From assembly GCF_003234795.2 (NCBI RefSeq), contig NZ_CP126268.1:1178001-1242000 (forward strand): a stretch of DNA of 64,000 nucleotides, written 5' to 3'. The stretch comes from Curtobacterium sp. MCLR17_032. Lineage in GTDB: Bacteria > Actinomycetota > Actinomycetes > Actinomycetales > Microbacteriaceae. The position numbers and the translations under genes were made by a program. Within the stretch, counting starts at the first letter, position 1. Each line of letters opens with the position of its first letter. The notes beneath the pieces are model-generated. The model searched no databases, had not been told where the DNA came from, and was given only the letters and a program-made list of their open reading frames with translations. Positions 8,585 to 17,101 of the stretch are shown one piece after another.

Positions 8585-9787
8585 ATGACTGACAACTCGT
8601 TCGTGATCACCGGTGCCCACGTCGTCCCCGTCGACGGCGACGCGTTCGACGGCGGCGCGGTCGTCGTGCAGGACGGCCGCATCACGGCGGTCGGACCCGA
8701 CGTCGTGGCACCCGACGGCCTGCCCGTGGTCGACGCTGCCGGTGCCTGGCTCCTGCCCGGCTTCGTCGAGGCGCACGGCCACGTCGGCATCCACGAAGAG
8801 GCGAACGGTTCGGCGGGCAACGACACGAACGAGATGACCGGCCCGAACATGGCTGCCGTCCGGGCGATCGACGCGGTCGACATCGACGACGAGGGCTTCC
8901 GCGATGCCCTGTCCGGTGGCATCACGAGCATCGTCGTGAAGCCCGGCTCCGGCAACCCGATCGGTGGCCAGACCGTCGCGATCAAGACCTGGGGTGGCCG
9001 CACCATCGACGAGCAGCTCATCTCGGACGCCGTGAGCATCAAGAGCGCCCTCGGCGAGAACCCGAAGCGCGTCTACGGCGAGAAGGGGCAGACGCCCTCC
9101 ACCCGCCTCGGCGTCGCCAAGGTGATCCGTGAAGCGTTCGTCGCCGCGCAGGACTACCGCGCGGCCCGCGACGCCGCCCACGCGAAGGACGAACCGTTCA
9201 CCCGCGACCTCACGAAGGAGGCACTGGTCCGCGTCCTCGACGGCGAGCTCGCCTGGGACCAGCACACCCATCGGCACGACGACATCGCCACCGCGGTCCG
9301 TCTCGCAGAAGAGTTCGGCTACCGCCTGGTCGTCAACCACGGCACCGAAGCACACAAGATCGCGGGCCTGCTCGCCGAGAAGGGCATCCCGGTGATCTAC
9401 GGGCCGCTGTTCACCAGTCGCTCCAAGGTCGAGCTGCGCGATCGCGGCATCCCGAACCTCACGACCATCGCTGCGGCCGGCGTCCGGGTCGCGATCACCA
9501 CCGACGCACCCGTCGTCCCGATCAACATGCTCGTCACCCAGGCGACGATGGCGGTCCGGGACGGCCTGCCCCGACAGACCGCGCTCGAGGCGATCACCTC
9601 CGCACCGGCCGACATCCTCGGCTTCGGTGACCGGGTCGGCCGCATCGCCGAGGGACTCGACGCCGACCTCGTCCTCTGGGACGGCGACCCGCTCGACGCC
9701 ACCAGCCGCGCGCAGCGGGTGTGGATCGAGGGCAAGCAGGTCTACGCGTACGTCGACGGGCAGGGTGTGACGACCCCGCGCTGGTGA
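8585..9787 (+). CDS. Amidohydrolase family protein (imidazolonepropionase-like)
   Basis: 400 residues. The N-terminal composite beta-domain is followed by LPGFVEAHGHVG (about residues 56-67), an HxH metal motif of the amidohydrolase superfamily, then HTHRHDD, NHGTEAHK and the terminal TTDAPVVP aspartate. It probably hydrolyses a cyclic amide or related C-N bond in a TIM barrel with bound metal; the substrate is unknown. The ATG at 8585 is chosen over upstream in-frame codons because TACCGT (8573-8578) sits 6 nt before it. It is divergent from the Fic gene. Confidence 0.85.
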   Translation: MTDNSFVITGAHVVPVDGDAFDGGAVVVQDGRITAVGPDVVAPDGLPVVDAAGAWLLPGFVEAHGHVGIHEEANGSAGNDTNEMTGPNMAAVRAIDAVDIDDEGFRDALSGGITSIVVKPGSGNPIGGQTVAIKTWGGRTIDEQLISDAVSIKSALGENPKRVYGEKGQTPSTRLGVAKVIREAFVAAQDYRAARDAAHAKDEPFTRDLTKEALVRVLDGELAWDQHTHRHDDIATAVRLAEEFGYRLVVNHGTEAHKIAGLLAEKGIPVIYGPLFTSRSKVELRDRGIPNLTTIAAAGVRVAITTDAPVVPINMLVTQATMAVRDGLPRQTALEAITSAPADILGFGDRVGRIAEGLDADLVLWDGDPLDATSRAQRVWIEGKQVYAYVDGQGVTTPRW

Positions 9788-9815
9788 CGACGCGGATCGA
9801 CACGTGACCAGGCGT

Positions 9816-9858
9816 CGGGCGGGAGGCGCGGCGCAGGCCCGCACCGCGCCTCCCGTCC
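9816..9858. repeat. Dispersed GGGAGGC palindrome, copy between convergent genes
   Basis: Arms GGGAGGCGCGG (9821-9831) and CCGCGCCTCCC (9844-9854) are perfectly complementary with GC-rich flanks. It lies between the convergent amidohydrolase and aminotransferase genes and is a likely bidirectional terminator. It belongs to the repeat family also seen near 17, 19.7, 25.9, 36.2, 43.1, 53.9, 56.2 and 61.6 kb. Confidence 0.75.
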
Positions 9859-9922
9859 GACCCTGGGCTCGACCAGGCCAGGCCGGTGCGGGCGGGGCCG
9901 GTGCGGGCCGGCCCGGGCCCGT

Positions 9923-10813
9923 TCAGTCCTGGCGCGACAGCAGGAAGTCGTTGATCCGCTCGGTCATGCCGAGGTCCATCTCCTGCGGCACGCCGTTGAC
10001 GGTGTGGATCGGCGCCGCCTGCCGGATGCTCGACACCAGCCACAGCGCGTCCGCGGCCCGCAGGTCGTCCAGGGTGACGAGTTCGTAGGCGGTCTCGATG
10101 CCCTCCTGCTCGGCGAAGCGGAAGACGTCGGCCTGCGTGGTGCCGTCGAGGATGCCGATGTCGGTGCGCGGGGTGACGAAGCGACCGCCGACGGACATGA
10201 TGAGGTTGGCGCGGGTGCCCTCGAGGACGTAGCCGTCGGTCGAGATGAAGAGCGCGTCGTCGGCACCGCGTCGGACGGCCTCGCGGAGCGCCGCCATGTT
10301 GATCGCGTACGACAGCGTCTTCGCCCCCTGCAGCAGCCACGGCGAGGTCCGTTCGACGTCGTGCCGGTAGCCGCGGTCCAGCGTGACGACCCCGATGCCC
10401 TCGGTGCGGTCGCGGGTCTGGTCGGCGGACGGTGCGGCGTAGACCCAGCCGGTGGGACGGCCGAGGCCCTCGACGCCGCGGGTCAGGACGGTCTTGGCGG
10501 AGGCCTCGCGCACCGGGTCGAGCCGCGCGCAGGCGGCCTCGATCGCCTGACGCCAGGCGTCCAGGTCCGGCTCGGGCAGGTCGAGCTTCGCGGCGGACCG
10601 GCCGAAGCGGGCGAGGTGAGCCTCGAGGGCCTGTGGACGGCCGTCGATGACCGTGATCGTCTCGAACACGCCGTCGCCCCGGGTGAGGCCGAGGTCCATC
10701 ACCTGGATGTGCTCCTCGAGCGGCTTCGCCCAGGTGAACGCGTCGGCCTCCGGGTCGTGCGGCGCTGCGGCGCGGGAGGGCTGGTTGAGGACGGCGAGGA
10801 CGGTGTCGGTCAT
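9923..10813 (-). CDS. Class IV aminotransferase, aminodeoxychorismate lyase-like
   Basis: 296 residues of fold-type IV PLP enzyme. It has TRGDGVFETI near residues 43-52, the GAKTLSYAINMAALREA segment bearing the PLP lysine near 165, and VLEGTRANL near 198. The GDGVFET signature and length fit 4-amino-4-deoxychorismate lyase (PabC, folate pathway), but branched-chain or D-amino-acid transaminases share this fold. The ATG at 10813 is preferred over one 36 nt upstream because TTGGAT lies 6 nt before it and the upstream codon falls inside a tandem repeat. Confidence 0.8.
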   Translation of the reverse strand: MTDTVLAVLNQPSRAAAPHDPEADAFTWAKPLEEHIQVMDLGLTRGDGVFETITVIDGRPQALEAHLARFGRSAAKLDLPEPDLDAWRQAIEAACARLDPVREASAKTVLTRGVEGLGRPTGWVYAAPSADQTRDRTEGIGVVTLDRGYRHDVERTSPWLLQGAKTLSYAINMAALREAVRRGADDALFISTDGYVLEGTRANLIMSVGGRFVTPRTDIGILDGTTQADVFRFAEQEGIETAYELVTLDDLRAADALWLVSSIRQAAPIHTVNGVPQEMDLGMTERINDFLLSRQD

Positions 10814-10832
10814 GCCCCCATCCAACCCCAGA

Positions 10833-10896
10833 CCGGTGTCAGCGAGCACCGGTGTCAGCGAGCACAGGTGTCAGCGAGCGCGGTTCTCAGCGCGCA
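10833..10896. repeat. 16-bp tandem repeat, four degenerating copies
   Basis: Unit CCGGTGTCAGCGAGCA is identical at 10833-10848 and 10849-10864, has changes at 10865-10880, and is more diverged at 10881-10896. The array sits in the upstream region of the aminotransferase gene and runs into the 3' end of the small gene at 10887-11237. It could be a variable repeat or a multiplied regulatory site. Confidence 0.75.
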
Positions 10897-11237
10897 CCGG
10901 GCAGCGCGTCCATCAGCTTCCAGACGGCCTCGGTGAGTTCCGGGTGCTGGAGCGCGATGCGCCGGAGGCGGTGGTACTCCTCGCCGTGCTCAGTGCGCTG
11001 CCCCGATGCCGGGTGCGACGACCACTGTGCGCTGCGCTGACCGATGCGGACGTCGACCTCCATCGCCTCGGCACGGAGGATCAGGACGACCTGCTCGTCG
11101 ACGCTCGGCAGCGTGTGCATGAAGTCCCAGGGATCGTCGCCCTGCCGACACCGGTGTTCGACGATGACCGAGATCTCCTCGGCGGCTTCCGCGCGCAGCA
11201 CCTCGAGGCTGCGCCCCGTCCTGCGAGACTCAGCCAT
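10887..11237 (-). CDS. Small protein of unknown function
   Basis: 116 residues with no recognised motif. It is helical, acidic in the first third (RAEAAEEISVIVEHRC), and contains VDEQVVLILRAEAMEVDVRIGQRSAQW, which looks like a compact alpha/beta core. It has no signal peptide or membrane segment. The ATG at 11237 is the only good start. The 3' end is formed by a diverged copy of the 16-bp repeat, encoding the last residues DALPGAR, so its C-terminus may vary between strains. It is divergent from the Nudix gene, 65 bp away. Confidence 0.55.
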   Translation of the reverse strand: MAESRRTGRSLEVLRAEAAEEISVIVEHRCRQGDDPWDFMHTLPSVDEQVVLILRAEAMEVDVRIGQRSAQWSSHPASGQRTEHGEEYHRLRRIALQHPELTEAVWKLMDALPGAR

Positions 11238-11302
11238 GACGCCCCCACAGCACGCCTGCCATGCAACGAGCGTACGTCATCGGATCGGCCACACTGGACC
11301 AC

Positions 11303-11821
11303 ATGACGGAGCGCGACGAGAGCAAGACCCAGCACCCGGCCGTCGTCGTCGTGTACCTCCTGCGGAACGGTCCGGACGGGCCGGAGGTGCTGCTCGGCGA
11401 GAAGCGACGCGGTCTCGGCACCGGTCGTGTGGTCGGCCCCGGCGGCAAGCGTGAGGGCAGCGAGACGGCGGTCGAGACCGCCGTGCGCGAGGTGGCGGAG
11501 GAGGTCGGCCTCCGTGTCGACCCGGCCGACCTGGAGGCCCGTGGCACGTTGGACTACCGGTTCCCGTTCCGCCCGTCCTGGTCCCAGGTCTCGGACGTCT
11601 TCGTGTGCCGCCGCTGGCAGGGCGACCCGTCGGGCGGCGACGAGCTGGAGCCGCGCTGGGTGCCGGTCCGGGACGTCCCCTACGACGCGATGTGGGACGA
11701 CGCGCGCTACTGGTTGCCCGCGGTCCTCGACGGGGGCCAGGTGGACGCCCGGGTGGTGTTCGCGGAGGACAACGCGTCGGTCGCCGGGTTCACCGGGACG
11801 GGGATCGGCGAGCCCGTCTGA
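11303..11821 (+). CDS. Nudix hydrolase, MutT-like
   Basis: 172 residues with a full Nudix box, GGKREGSETAVETAVREVAEEVGL, about residues 47-70 (Gx5Ex7REUxEExGU), which binds Mg2+ and nucleoside diphosphate substrates. The early LLGEKRRGLGTGRVVGPGG resembles 8-oxo-dGTP diphosphatases, so removal of oxidised nucleotides is a reasonable guess. The start at 11303 is preferred to an ATG 42 nt upstream because the family begins close to this point and a CACACT hexamer lies 7 nt before it. Confidence 0.85.
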   Translation: MTERDESKTQHPAVVVVYLLRNGPDGPEVLLGEKRRGLGTGRVVGPGGKREGSETAVETAVREVAEEVGLRVDPADLEARGTLDYRFPFRPSWSQVSDVFVCRRWQGDPSGGDELEPRWVPVRDVPYDAMWDDARYWLPAVLDGGQVDARVVFAEDNASVAGFTGTGIGEPV

Positions 11822-11899
11822 GCCGCCGCGCCACATCTGCCGGACCTGCCGCGTCAGCGTCGGCGTTGCCGGGCCGCGGAACGCCCGTCAGCGTGCCCG

Positions 11900-12184
11900 T
11901 CAGCGTGCGCGCTGGGTGGGGGTGGTACCGGTGCGGGCGGCTTCGGCCTCGGCCATGACGTCGGCGTCCCCGCTCTGCCCACCGAGCGGGCGGACGAAGA
12001 AGTCGACGACGCCGAACGCGATCGCGGCGATGAGGGCGAACATCGCCCAGCCGTCCCAGAGCCCGGCGACGCTGCGGCCACCACTCGGCGCGAGCACGAT
12101 GCTCGTGACGTAGGACAGCGCCGCGATGACGAGGAAGACGACGACGATCGTCATGAGCAGGCGGTGCCAGGCGGTTCGGGTCAT
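11900..12184 (-). CDS. Small two-TM membrane protein, unknown
   Basis: 94 residues. One membrane segment (about residues 8-28, LLMTIVVVFLVIAALSYVTSIVL) is followed by a short loop and a second (about 45-62, GWAMFALIAAIAFGVVDFF), then a polar tail. It resembles small conserved actinobacterial membrane proteins of unknown role. The ATG at 12184 starts just before the first helix. A TATCCT hexamer lies 9 nt upstream on the minus strand. It is convergent with the Nudix gene; the 78-bp gap holds two copies of CCCGTCAGCGTG. Confidence 0.62.
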   Translation of the reverse strand: MTRTAWHRLLMTIVVVFLVIAALSYVTSIVLAPSGGRSVAGLWDGWAMFALIAAIAFGVVDFFVRPLGGQSGDADVMAEAEAARTGTTPTQRAR

Positions 12185-12243
12185 GATCGGACCAGGATAG
12201 CCGTCGCCCCGGCGCTCATCGACGGGCCCTCCCCGCCGGGCAC

Positions 12244-13632
12244 TCACCGACGTGGGTTCAGCGGCTCGTTCTCGAGTCCGTCGCGGCCGCCGGTGAAGAC
12301 GTCCCCGGCGGCACGTTCGTCCTCCCAGTCGTCGTCGCGCAGGACCTGCAGCGTCCCGGTCTCGGTCGAGATGAGGCCGTTCCGCTCGAGTTCGGCGTCA
12401 CGCTGGCGGCCGAGGAACTCACGGTTCGCGGTGTTCGCGTCCTGGAACATCGTGGTCCGGCCGGTGACGATCGCGCGGATCCGGCGACGCTCCCACCACT
12501 TCTTGCCGAGGAACATCAGGACGAGCCCGGCCGCGGCGTAGCAGCCCATCGTGATCAGCCCACGCTCCGGACCCGGGCCGACTCCGTAGAGCTGGTGCTT
12601 GATCATGTCGACCATGCTCGAGCCGACGACGACGTTGTTGAGCCAGGCGAACGGCTCCGGCATGAACCACTTCGGGTAGGCGCCACCGGAGGACGGCATC
12701 GACAGGAAGACGAAGCAGATCATGGCGGGAGCGGCGATGAACCGGCCGACGAAGTAGCTGAGCCCGTTCACCGCCAGGCCGATCGCGACGATCCACCCCC
12801 ACGCGATGAGGACGAGCGGGACGAAGTGGCCGTGGATGGCACCGACGACCGGGCCGGCGAGGGTGTTCGTGATGAGCGAGATGACCAGACCGCCGGTGAC
12901 GATGACCGCCATGCGGGTGCGGTGGCGGAGCGGGCCGCCCATGATGCCGATGAACATCGCGACCATGTAGCCGCCGATGCACCACGCGAGCATCACGTAC
13001 ATCCCGACCGTGCCGTACTCGTCGTACGCCGGCAGGGGAGCGAGCTCGGTCACCCGGGGAGCGGTCAGCCCGGCACCGGTCAGCACGGCGCTCAGGGTCG
13101 CCGGCACCAGGTTCGCGACCTGGAACTGGTGCGCGCTGGCCTTGAACAGCTCGTTCGCCGACGGGTCGTACGCCACGGCGATCGTCCCGGCGAGGACATC
13201 GCGCTTCGCGCTGGCGAGGGAGTCGTAGGAGGAGAACAGGTACTCGCCCGGGAGCGCCTTCTGCACGGCCCCGACGAGGGTCTGGTCGCTGCCGACGATG
13301 CCGATCGGCACGTCGTGCGGGTGCGGGGCGTGGAACGCGAAGACGTAGCAGAGGCAGAAACCGACGATGAAGAACAGCGGCATCCACAGCTGGAGCCCGA
13401 TGAGCTGCAGCGACGGGTGCAGGGTGGCGTACCAACGGCGGTAGCGGCCGATGTGTTGCTTCGGCGGCGGCGTGGGGCGTGCCTCCCGGCCGGGGCGGTG
13501 TGCCGGGCGTGACCGGTCGTCCGCGACCCGCGCCGTGTCGCCGGCGCTGCGCGTCGGGAGGTCGTTGTTCCTGCGTGCTTCGTTCCGCGGCGTGCTCACT
13601 CGGCGGTGCGCTCCTGTCCTGTCGTCTGGCAT
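12244..13632 (-). CDS. YhgE/ABC-2-like multi-pass membrane protein
   Basis: 462 residues. A basic cytosolic N-terminus of about 75 residues is followed by one membrane helix (LWMPLFFIVGFCLCYVFAF), a soluble extracytoplasmic domain (PIGIVGSDQTLVGAVQKAL) and at least five more helices. This is the layout of YhgE/Pip-like and ABC-2 permease-related exporters. No ATPase gene is adjacent, and the substrate is unknown. The ATG at 13632 gives the full frame; a GTG at 13599 is a credible alternative because TACCCT lies only 3 nt before the ATG and a GGAG lies upstream of the GTG. Confidence 0.72.
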   Translation of the reverse strand: MPDDRTGAHRRVSTPRNEARRNNDLPTRSAGDTARVADDRSRPAHRPGREARPTPPPKQHIGRYRRWYATLHPSLQLIGLQLWMPLFFIVGFCLCYVFAFHAPHPHDVPIGIVGSDQTLVGAVQKALPGEYLFSSYDSLASAKRDVLAGTIAVAYDPSANELFKASAHQFQVANLVPATLSAVLTGAGLTAPRVTELAPLPAYDEYGTVGMYVMLAWCIGGYMVAMFIGIMGGPLRHRTRMAVIVTGGLVISLITNTLAGPVVGAIHGHFVPLVLIAWGWIVAIGLAVNGLSYFVGRFIAAPAMICFVFLSMPSSGGAYPKWFMPEPFAWLNNVVVGSSMVDMIKHQLYGVGPGPERGLITMGCYAAAGLVLMFLGKKWWERRRIRAIVTGRTTMFQDANTANREFLGRQRDAELERNGLISTETGTLQVLRDDDWEDERAAGDVFTGGRDGLENEPLNPRR

Positions 13633-13667
13633 CCCAGGGTACGCCTGGGTACCGGAGTGAGGACCGG

Positions 13668-15356
13668 TCAGGAACGACTGCGGGAGGCCTGCGCCGAGTC
13701 CATCGCGAGTTCTTCCGCATCGAGGGTCACGAGCACGCGGCGCATGACCTCTTCGTCGAGGTTGCCCTTCTCGCGTTCCTCGAGGACGATCTCGCGCCGG
13801 CGGTCCAGCAGCTCGCGCCGGATGTCCTGGATCTGCGCACCGCGGAGACGCATCGCGGTGTTGCGGTCGTCCGTCTCCTCTTCCTCGGCGTCCTGCCGGA
13901 ACGTCTCGGCCTGGCGCTCCAGCCGGGCCTTGAGGCGGGAGACCACCGAGTCGACGGCGTCCGATCCGTACCGCGTGCCCCACTCCGGACGGCGCTTGTC
14001 GAGCAGCTCGATCGCGGCGACGGTGGTCCGCTGGTTGAGCAGCATCTCGCTGCGCCGGTCCTTGTCGTCCTCGCCCGGGTCCTGCACCTTGAGCGCGCGG
14101 ATCACGAACGGCAGCGTCAGCCCCTGCAGCAACAGGGTGCCGACCGTGACGATGAAGGCGATCACGAAGATCGTGTCCTGGGCGGGGATCTTCGTCGGGC
14201 TCGCGACGACCGAGACCGCGGCGGCCAGCGTCACCACGCCACGCATGCCGGTCCACGAGATGACCGTCAGTTCTCGCCAGTTGAGCTTCGGCTCGGCCGT
14301 GCCTCGGATCCAGCGCAGGGAACGGTGCCCTCGGGAGGCGCGGATCCGCAACGGACGGATGAACCGGCCGTGCAGGCGGTTGCGTGCGTACGACTCGAAG
14401 ATGAAGAGCGGACGGACCACGATCACCACCACCAGGACGACGGCCGCGGCGGTCAGCGTCTGCCCGAGGCTCCGCTCGCTCTCGACCAGGTCCTGCACGA
14501 CCGTGTTGAGCTGCAGCCCGATCAGCGCGAAGACGAAGCCCTCGAGGATCACGTCGACACTCGTCCAGAGTGGACGCTCCTGCAGGCGGGTCGCGTAGCC
14601 CTCCTTGGGGGAGTTGTAGCCGATGTACAGCCCCGCGGTGACGACCGCGATGACGCCCGAGCCGGAGAGCTCCTCGGCCAGGATGTACGCCACGAACGGC
14701 AGCAGGATGCTCATGATCGTCTCGACCACCGGGTCGTTGATCCGCATCCGGATCCAGTGCACGACCACGCCGAGGACACCGCCGACGACCAGGCCGACGC
14801 CGATCGCCAGGCCGAAGATGCCGAGGTCCTGCCAGATCGTCAGTGACGCACCGGCGATGATCAGCGTGAACACGCGGACGAGCGTCAGCGACGCGGCGTC
14901 GTTGATCAGGCTCTCGCCGGACAGGACCGTCATCACGCGGCGGGGCAGGCCGAGCTTGCGGCCGATCGCCGCGGCGGACACCGCGTCCGGCGGCGCCACG
15001 ATCGCACCCAGGAGGATCGCGGCCGGCCACGTCATGTCGGGGATGATCAGGTAGGCGGCCAGGCCCACGGCGAGCGCCGTGATGATGACGAGGAAGATGC
15101 CGAGTCGTCGGATCTGTTTGATCGACCCGCGGAAGCTCTGCCACGACACGTCGAGCGCCGCCGAGTAGAGCAGCGGCGGTAGGACCACCGTGAGGATGAC
15201 CTCCGAGTCGATCTCGATGTGGGGCAGACCGGGGATGAACGACACGCCGAGGGCGACCGCGGTGACGAGGAGCGGAGCCGGGAGTCCCCATGCGCGGGCG
15301 AACCCGGTGACGGCGAGCGATCCGACCAGCAGGATGAGCAACTCGGCGATGTCCAC
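13668..15356 (-). CDS. CPA1-family Na+/H+ antiporter
   Basis: 562 residues. About twelve membrane helices occupy residues 1-400, including GAIVAPPDAVSAAAIGRKLG and the following SGESLINDAASL, which carries the ND pair typical of CPA1/NhaP exchangers. A hydrophilic C-terminal tail of about 150 residues has predicted coiled-coil character (RQAETFRQDAEEEETDDRN) and may regulate transport. It exchanges Na+ or other monovalent cations for H+ across the plasma membrane. GTG 15356 is chosen because it directly precedes the first helix; the longer frame starts at 15416. It is divergent from the phosphate transporter. Confidence 0.87.
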   Translation of the reverse strand: MDIAELLILLVGSLAVTGFARAWGLPAPLLVTAVALGVSFIPGLPHIEIDSEVILTVVLPPLLYSAALDVSWQSFRGSIKQIRRLGIFLVIITALAVGLAAYLIIPDMTWPAAILLGAIVAPPDAVSAAAIGRKLGLPRRVMTVLSGESLINDAASLTLVRVFTLIIAGASLTIWQDLGIFGLAIGVGLVVGGVLGVVVHWIRMRINDPVVETIMSILLPFVAYILAEELSGSGVIAVVTAGLYIGYNSPKEGYATRLQERPLWTSVDVILEGFVFALIGLQLNTVVQDLVESERSLGQTLTAAAVVLVVVIVVRPLFIFESYARNRLHGRFIRPLRIRASRGHRSLRWIRGTAEPKLNWRELTVISWTGMRGVVTLAAAVSVVASPTKIPAQDTIFVIAFIVTVGTLLLQGLTLPFVIRALKVQDPGEDDKDRRSEMLLNQRTTVAAIELLDKRRPEWGTRYGSDAVDSVVSRLKARLERQAETFRQDAEEEETDDRNTAMRLRGAQIQDIRRELLDRRREIVLEEREKGNLDEEVMRRVLVTLDAEELAMDSAQASRSRS

Positions 15357-15392
15357 GGGTCCATCTTCCCATCCCGAGGGTGTGGACCTGAG

Positions 15393-15469
15393 CAGATGTG
15401 AAGGGCAGATGAACAACAGGTGTCTGCTCGGCTTGCCCGATGCCCCTCCGCCTGGGACACTTGCCCGCG
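15393..15469 (+). promoter_or_regulatory. pit promoter with possible Pho box
   Basis: On the minus strand 15414-15393 reads as two 11-nt direct repeats, GTTCATCTGCC and CTTCACATCTG, sharing TTCA at 11-nt spacing, similar to known actinobacterial PhoP direct-repeat units. Downstream on plus are TTGCCC (15433-15438), a 17-bp spacer, and GACACT (15456-15461), a plausible sigma-70-type promoter. Transcription would start at about the GTG 15470. PhoP control is inferred from sequence resemblance and the transporter downstream. Confidence 0.45.
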
Positions 15470-16720
15470 GTGGACATCACGCTCATAGTCGTCCTGGTCA
15501 TTGCGTTGGCCCTCTTCTTCGACTTCACAAACGGTTTTCACGACACCGCCAACGCAATGGCGACCCCGATCGCGACCGGCGCCATGAAGCCCACGGTGGC
15601 GGTCTCCGTCGCAGCGGTGCTCAACCTCGTCGGGGCGTTCCTCAGCACAGCTGTGGCGACGTCGATCTCGCACGGGCTCATCAACGAGGGACCCGGTGGC
15701 GTCGCCATCAGTCCGGAGATGATCTTCGCGGGGCTGATCGGCGCGGTGGTCTGGAACATGATCACGTGGCTGCGCGGCCTGCCGTCGTCGTCCTCGCACG
15801 CGCTCTTCGGTGGCCTCATCGGCGCCGCGATCGTCGGTGCCGGGTTCGACTCGGTGAACTACGCGGCGCTGCTGACGGTGGTGATCATCCCCGCCTTCCT
15901 GTCGCCGGTGATCGCGGCCCTGGTGTCGCTGCTCGCCACGCGGATCGCCTACCGGATCACCCGTCGCCCGGTGTTCCCGAACGAGCGCGGCGGCTTCCGC
16001 GTCGGCCAGATCTTCACCTCGTCGATGGTGTCGCTCGCGCACGGCACGAACGACGCGCAGAAGACCATGGGCGTCATCACGCTCACACTCATCGCGTCGG
16101 GTGCCCAGTCGGCGAACCAGGGCGTGCAGTTCTGGGTCGTCGTGGCGTGTGCGCTCGCGATCGCCCTCGGCACCTACACCGGTGGCTGGCGCATCATCCG
16201 CACCCTCGGCTCCGGCATCACCGAGATCCGGGCGACGCAGGGCTTCGCGGCCGAGGCCTCCACTGCCGCGACAATCCTGGCCTCGAGCCACCTCGGCTTC
16301 GCGCTCTCCACCACGCAGGTGTCCTCGGGCTCGATCATCGGCGCGGGCCTCGGTCGTCGCGGGTCGAAGATCCAGTGGTCGACAGCGGGCAAGATCGTCA
16401 TCGCCTGGTTCATCACCCTGCCGGCAGCCGCCGCGGTCGGAGCGATCGCCTCCGGCATCGCCCGCTTCGGCGTGATCGGCCTGGTCATCGACGCCGTCGC
16501 CGGTGGGATCGTGGTCCTCGGCCTGTACCTCTGGTCGCTGCGCAAGCCGCACGACTCGGCCATCGAGATCGACGTCGCCGCGAACGCCGTGCTCACCCGC
16601 AAGGAGCAGCGCGGCCTGCAGCGCAAGAAGCGTGCCGAGGCGGTCGCCGCCCGCCGCGCCGAACTGAGCCGTGAGCGGACCCTCCGCCGCATGGCCGGAC
16701 GCAAGGGAGGCCGTCGCTGA
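15470..16720 (+). CDS. pit: Low-affinity inorganic phosphate transporter, PiT family
   Basis: 416 residues and about ten membrane helices. The two PiT signatures are clear: FDFTNGFHDTANAMAT (about residues 16-31) and SLAHGTNDAQKTMGV (about 185-199), which form the inverted-repeat transport core. It imports phosphate, usually as a metal-phosphate complex with H+. The tail is Arg/Lys-rich and cytosolic. GTG 15470 is selected over ATG 15440 because a -35/-10 pair lies between them, placing the ATG inside the promoter. The stop overlaps the next ATG by 1 bp, so the small membrane gene is cotranscribed. Confidence 0.9.
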   Translation: MDITLIVVLVIALALFFDFTNGFHDTANAMATPIATGAMKPTVAVSVAAVLNLVGAFLSTAVATSISHGLINEGPGGVAISPEMIFAGLIGAVVWNMITWLRGLPSSSSHALFGGLIGAAIVGAGFDSVNYAALLTVVIIPAFLSPVIAALVSLLATRIAYRITRRPVFPNERGGFRVGQIFTSSMVSLAHGTNDAQKTMGVITLTLIASGAQSANQGVQFWVVVACALAIALGTYTGGWRIIRTLGSGITEIRATQGFAAEASTAATILASSHLGFALSTTQVSSGSIIGAGLGRRGSKIQWSTAGKIVIAWFITLPAAAAVGAIASGIARFGVIGLVIDAVAGGIVVLGLYLWSLRKPHDSAIEIDVAANAVLTRKEQRGLQRKKRAEAVAARRAELSRERTLRRMAGRKGGRR

Positions 16721-17016
16721 TGGGCATCGACTGGGGAGCGTTCCTGCTCGTGGCACTCGTCGCCGTCGTCTCGGCCTGCTTCGTCGTCTCTGTGTACTCG
16801 GTCGGGCTGCGCTTCTGGAGCGCCGCCGACACCCGTGCGGGCAAGTACACCGTGAAGGACGACGGCACGATCGGCCCGGCCACCGCCGGCTTCCCCGACC
16901 CGAACGCCGCCGCCGGGGCCGTCCGGATGCTCCGGGCGCTCGCCGTGGTCTGCTTCGTGCTCTGCGGCGCGGCCGTGCTGTACGGCATCTATCTGATCGT
17001 GCCCGCCTTCCACTGA
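16720..17016 (+). CDS. Small membrane protein linked to pit
   Basis: 98 residues. A membrane helix at about residues 7-28 (FLLVALVAVVSACFVVSVYSVG) and another near the C-terminus (about 70-93) are separated by a soluble loop containing KYTVKDDGTIGP. It has no known motif. The ATG overlaps the pit stop (TGATG), so translation is coupled; a phosphate-uptake accessory role is suggested by context only. A strong terminator follows. Confidence 0.68.
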   Translation: MGIDWGAFLLVALVAVVSACFVVSVYSVGLRFWSAADTRAGKYTVKDDGTIGPATAGFPDPNAAAGAVRMLRALAVVCFVLCGAAVLYGIYLIVPAFH

Positions 17017-17036
17017 CGCGCGGCACGTCCTCTCCG

Positions 17037-17066
17037 GCAACGGCCGGCCTCCGGGCCGGCCGTTGC
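17037..17066 (+). terminator. Intrinsic terminator of pit operon
   Basis: Perfect 13-bp stem, arms 17037-17049 and 17054-17066 with loop TCCG, 20 bp after the stop of the small membrane gene. Confidence 0.8.
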
Positions 17067-17101
17067 TGCGTTGTGGGGTGCGCCCGTCCGCCCTTGGCGG
17101 C

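Noticed and set aside
15440..15469. ATG 15440 as the start of the phosphate transporter
   Set aside because: A -35/-10 pair (15433-15438 and 15456-15461) places this ATG inside the promoter, and the added residues are not part of the first membrane helix.
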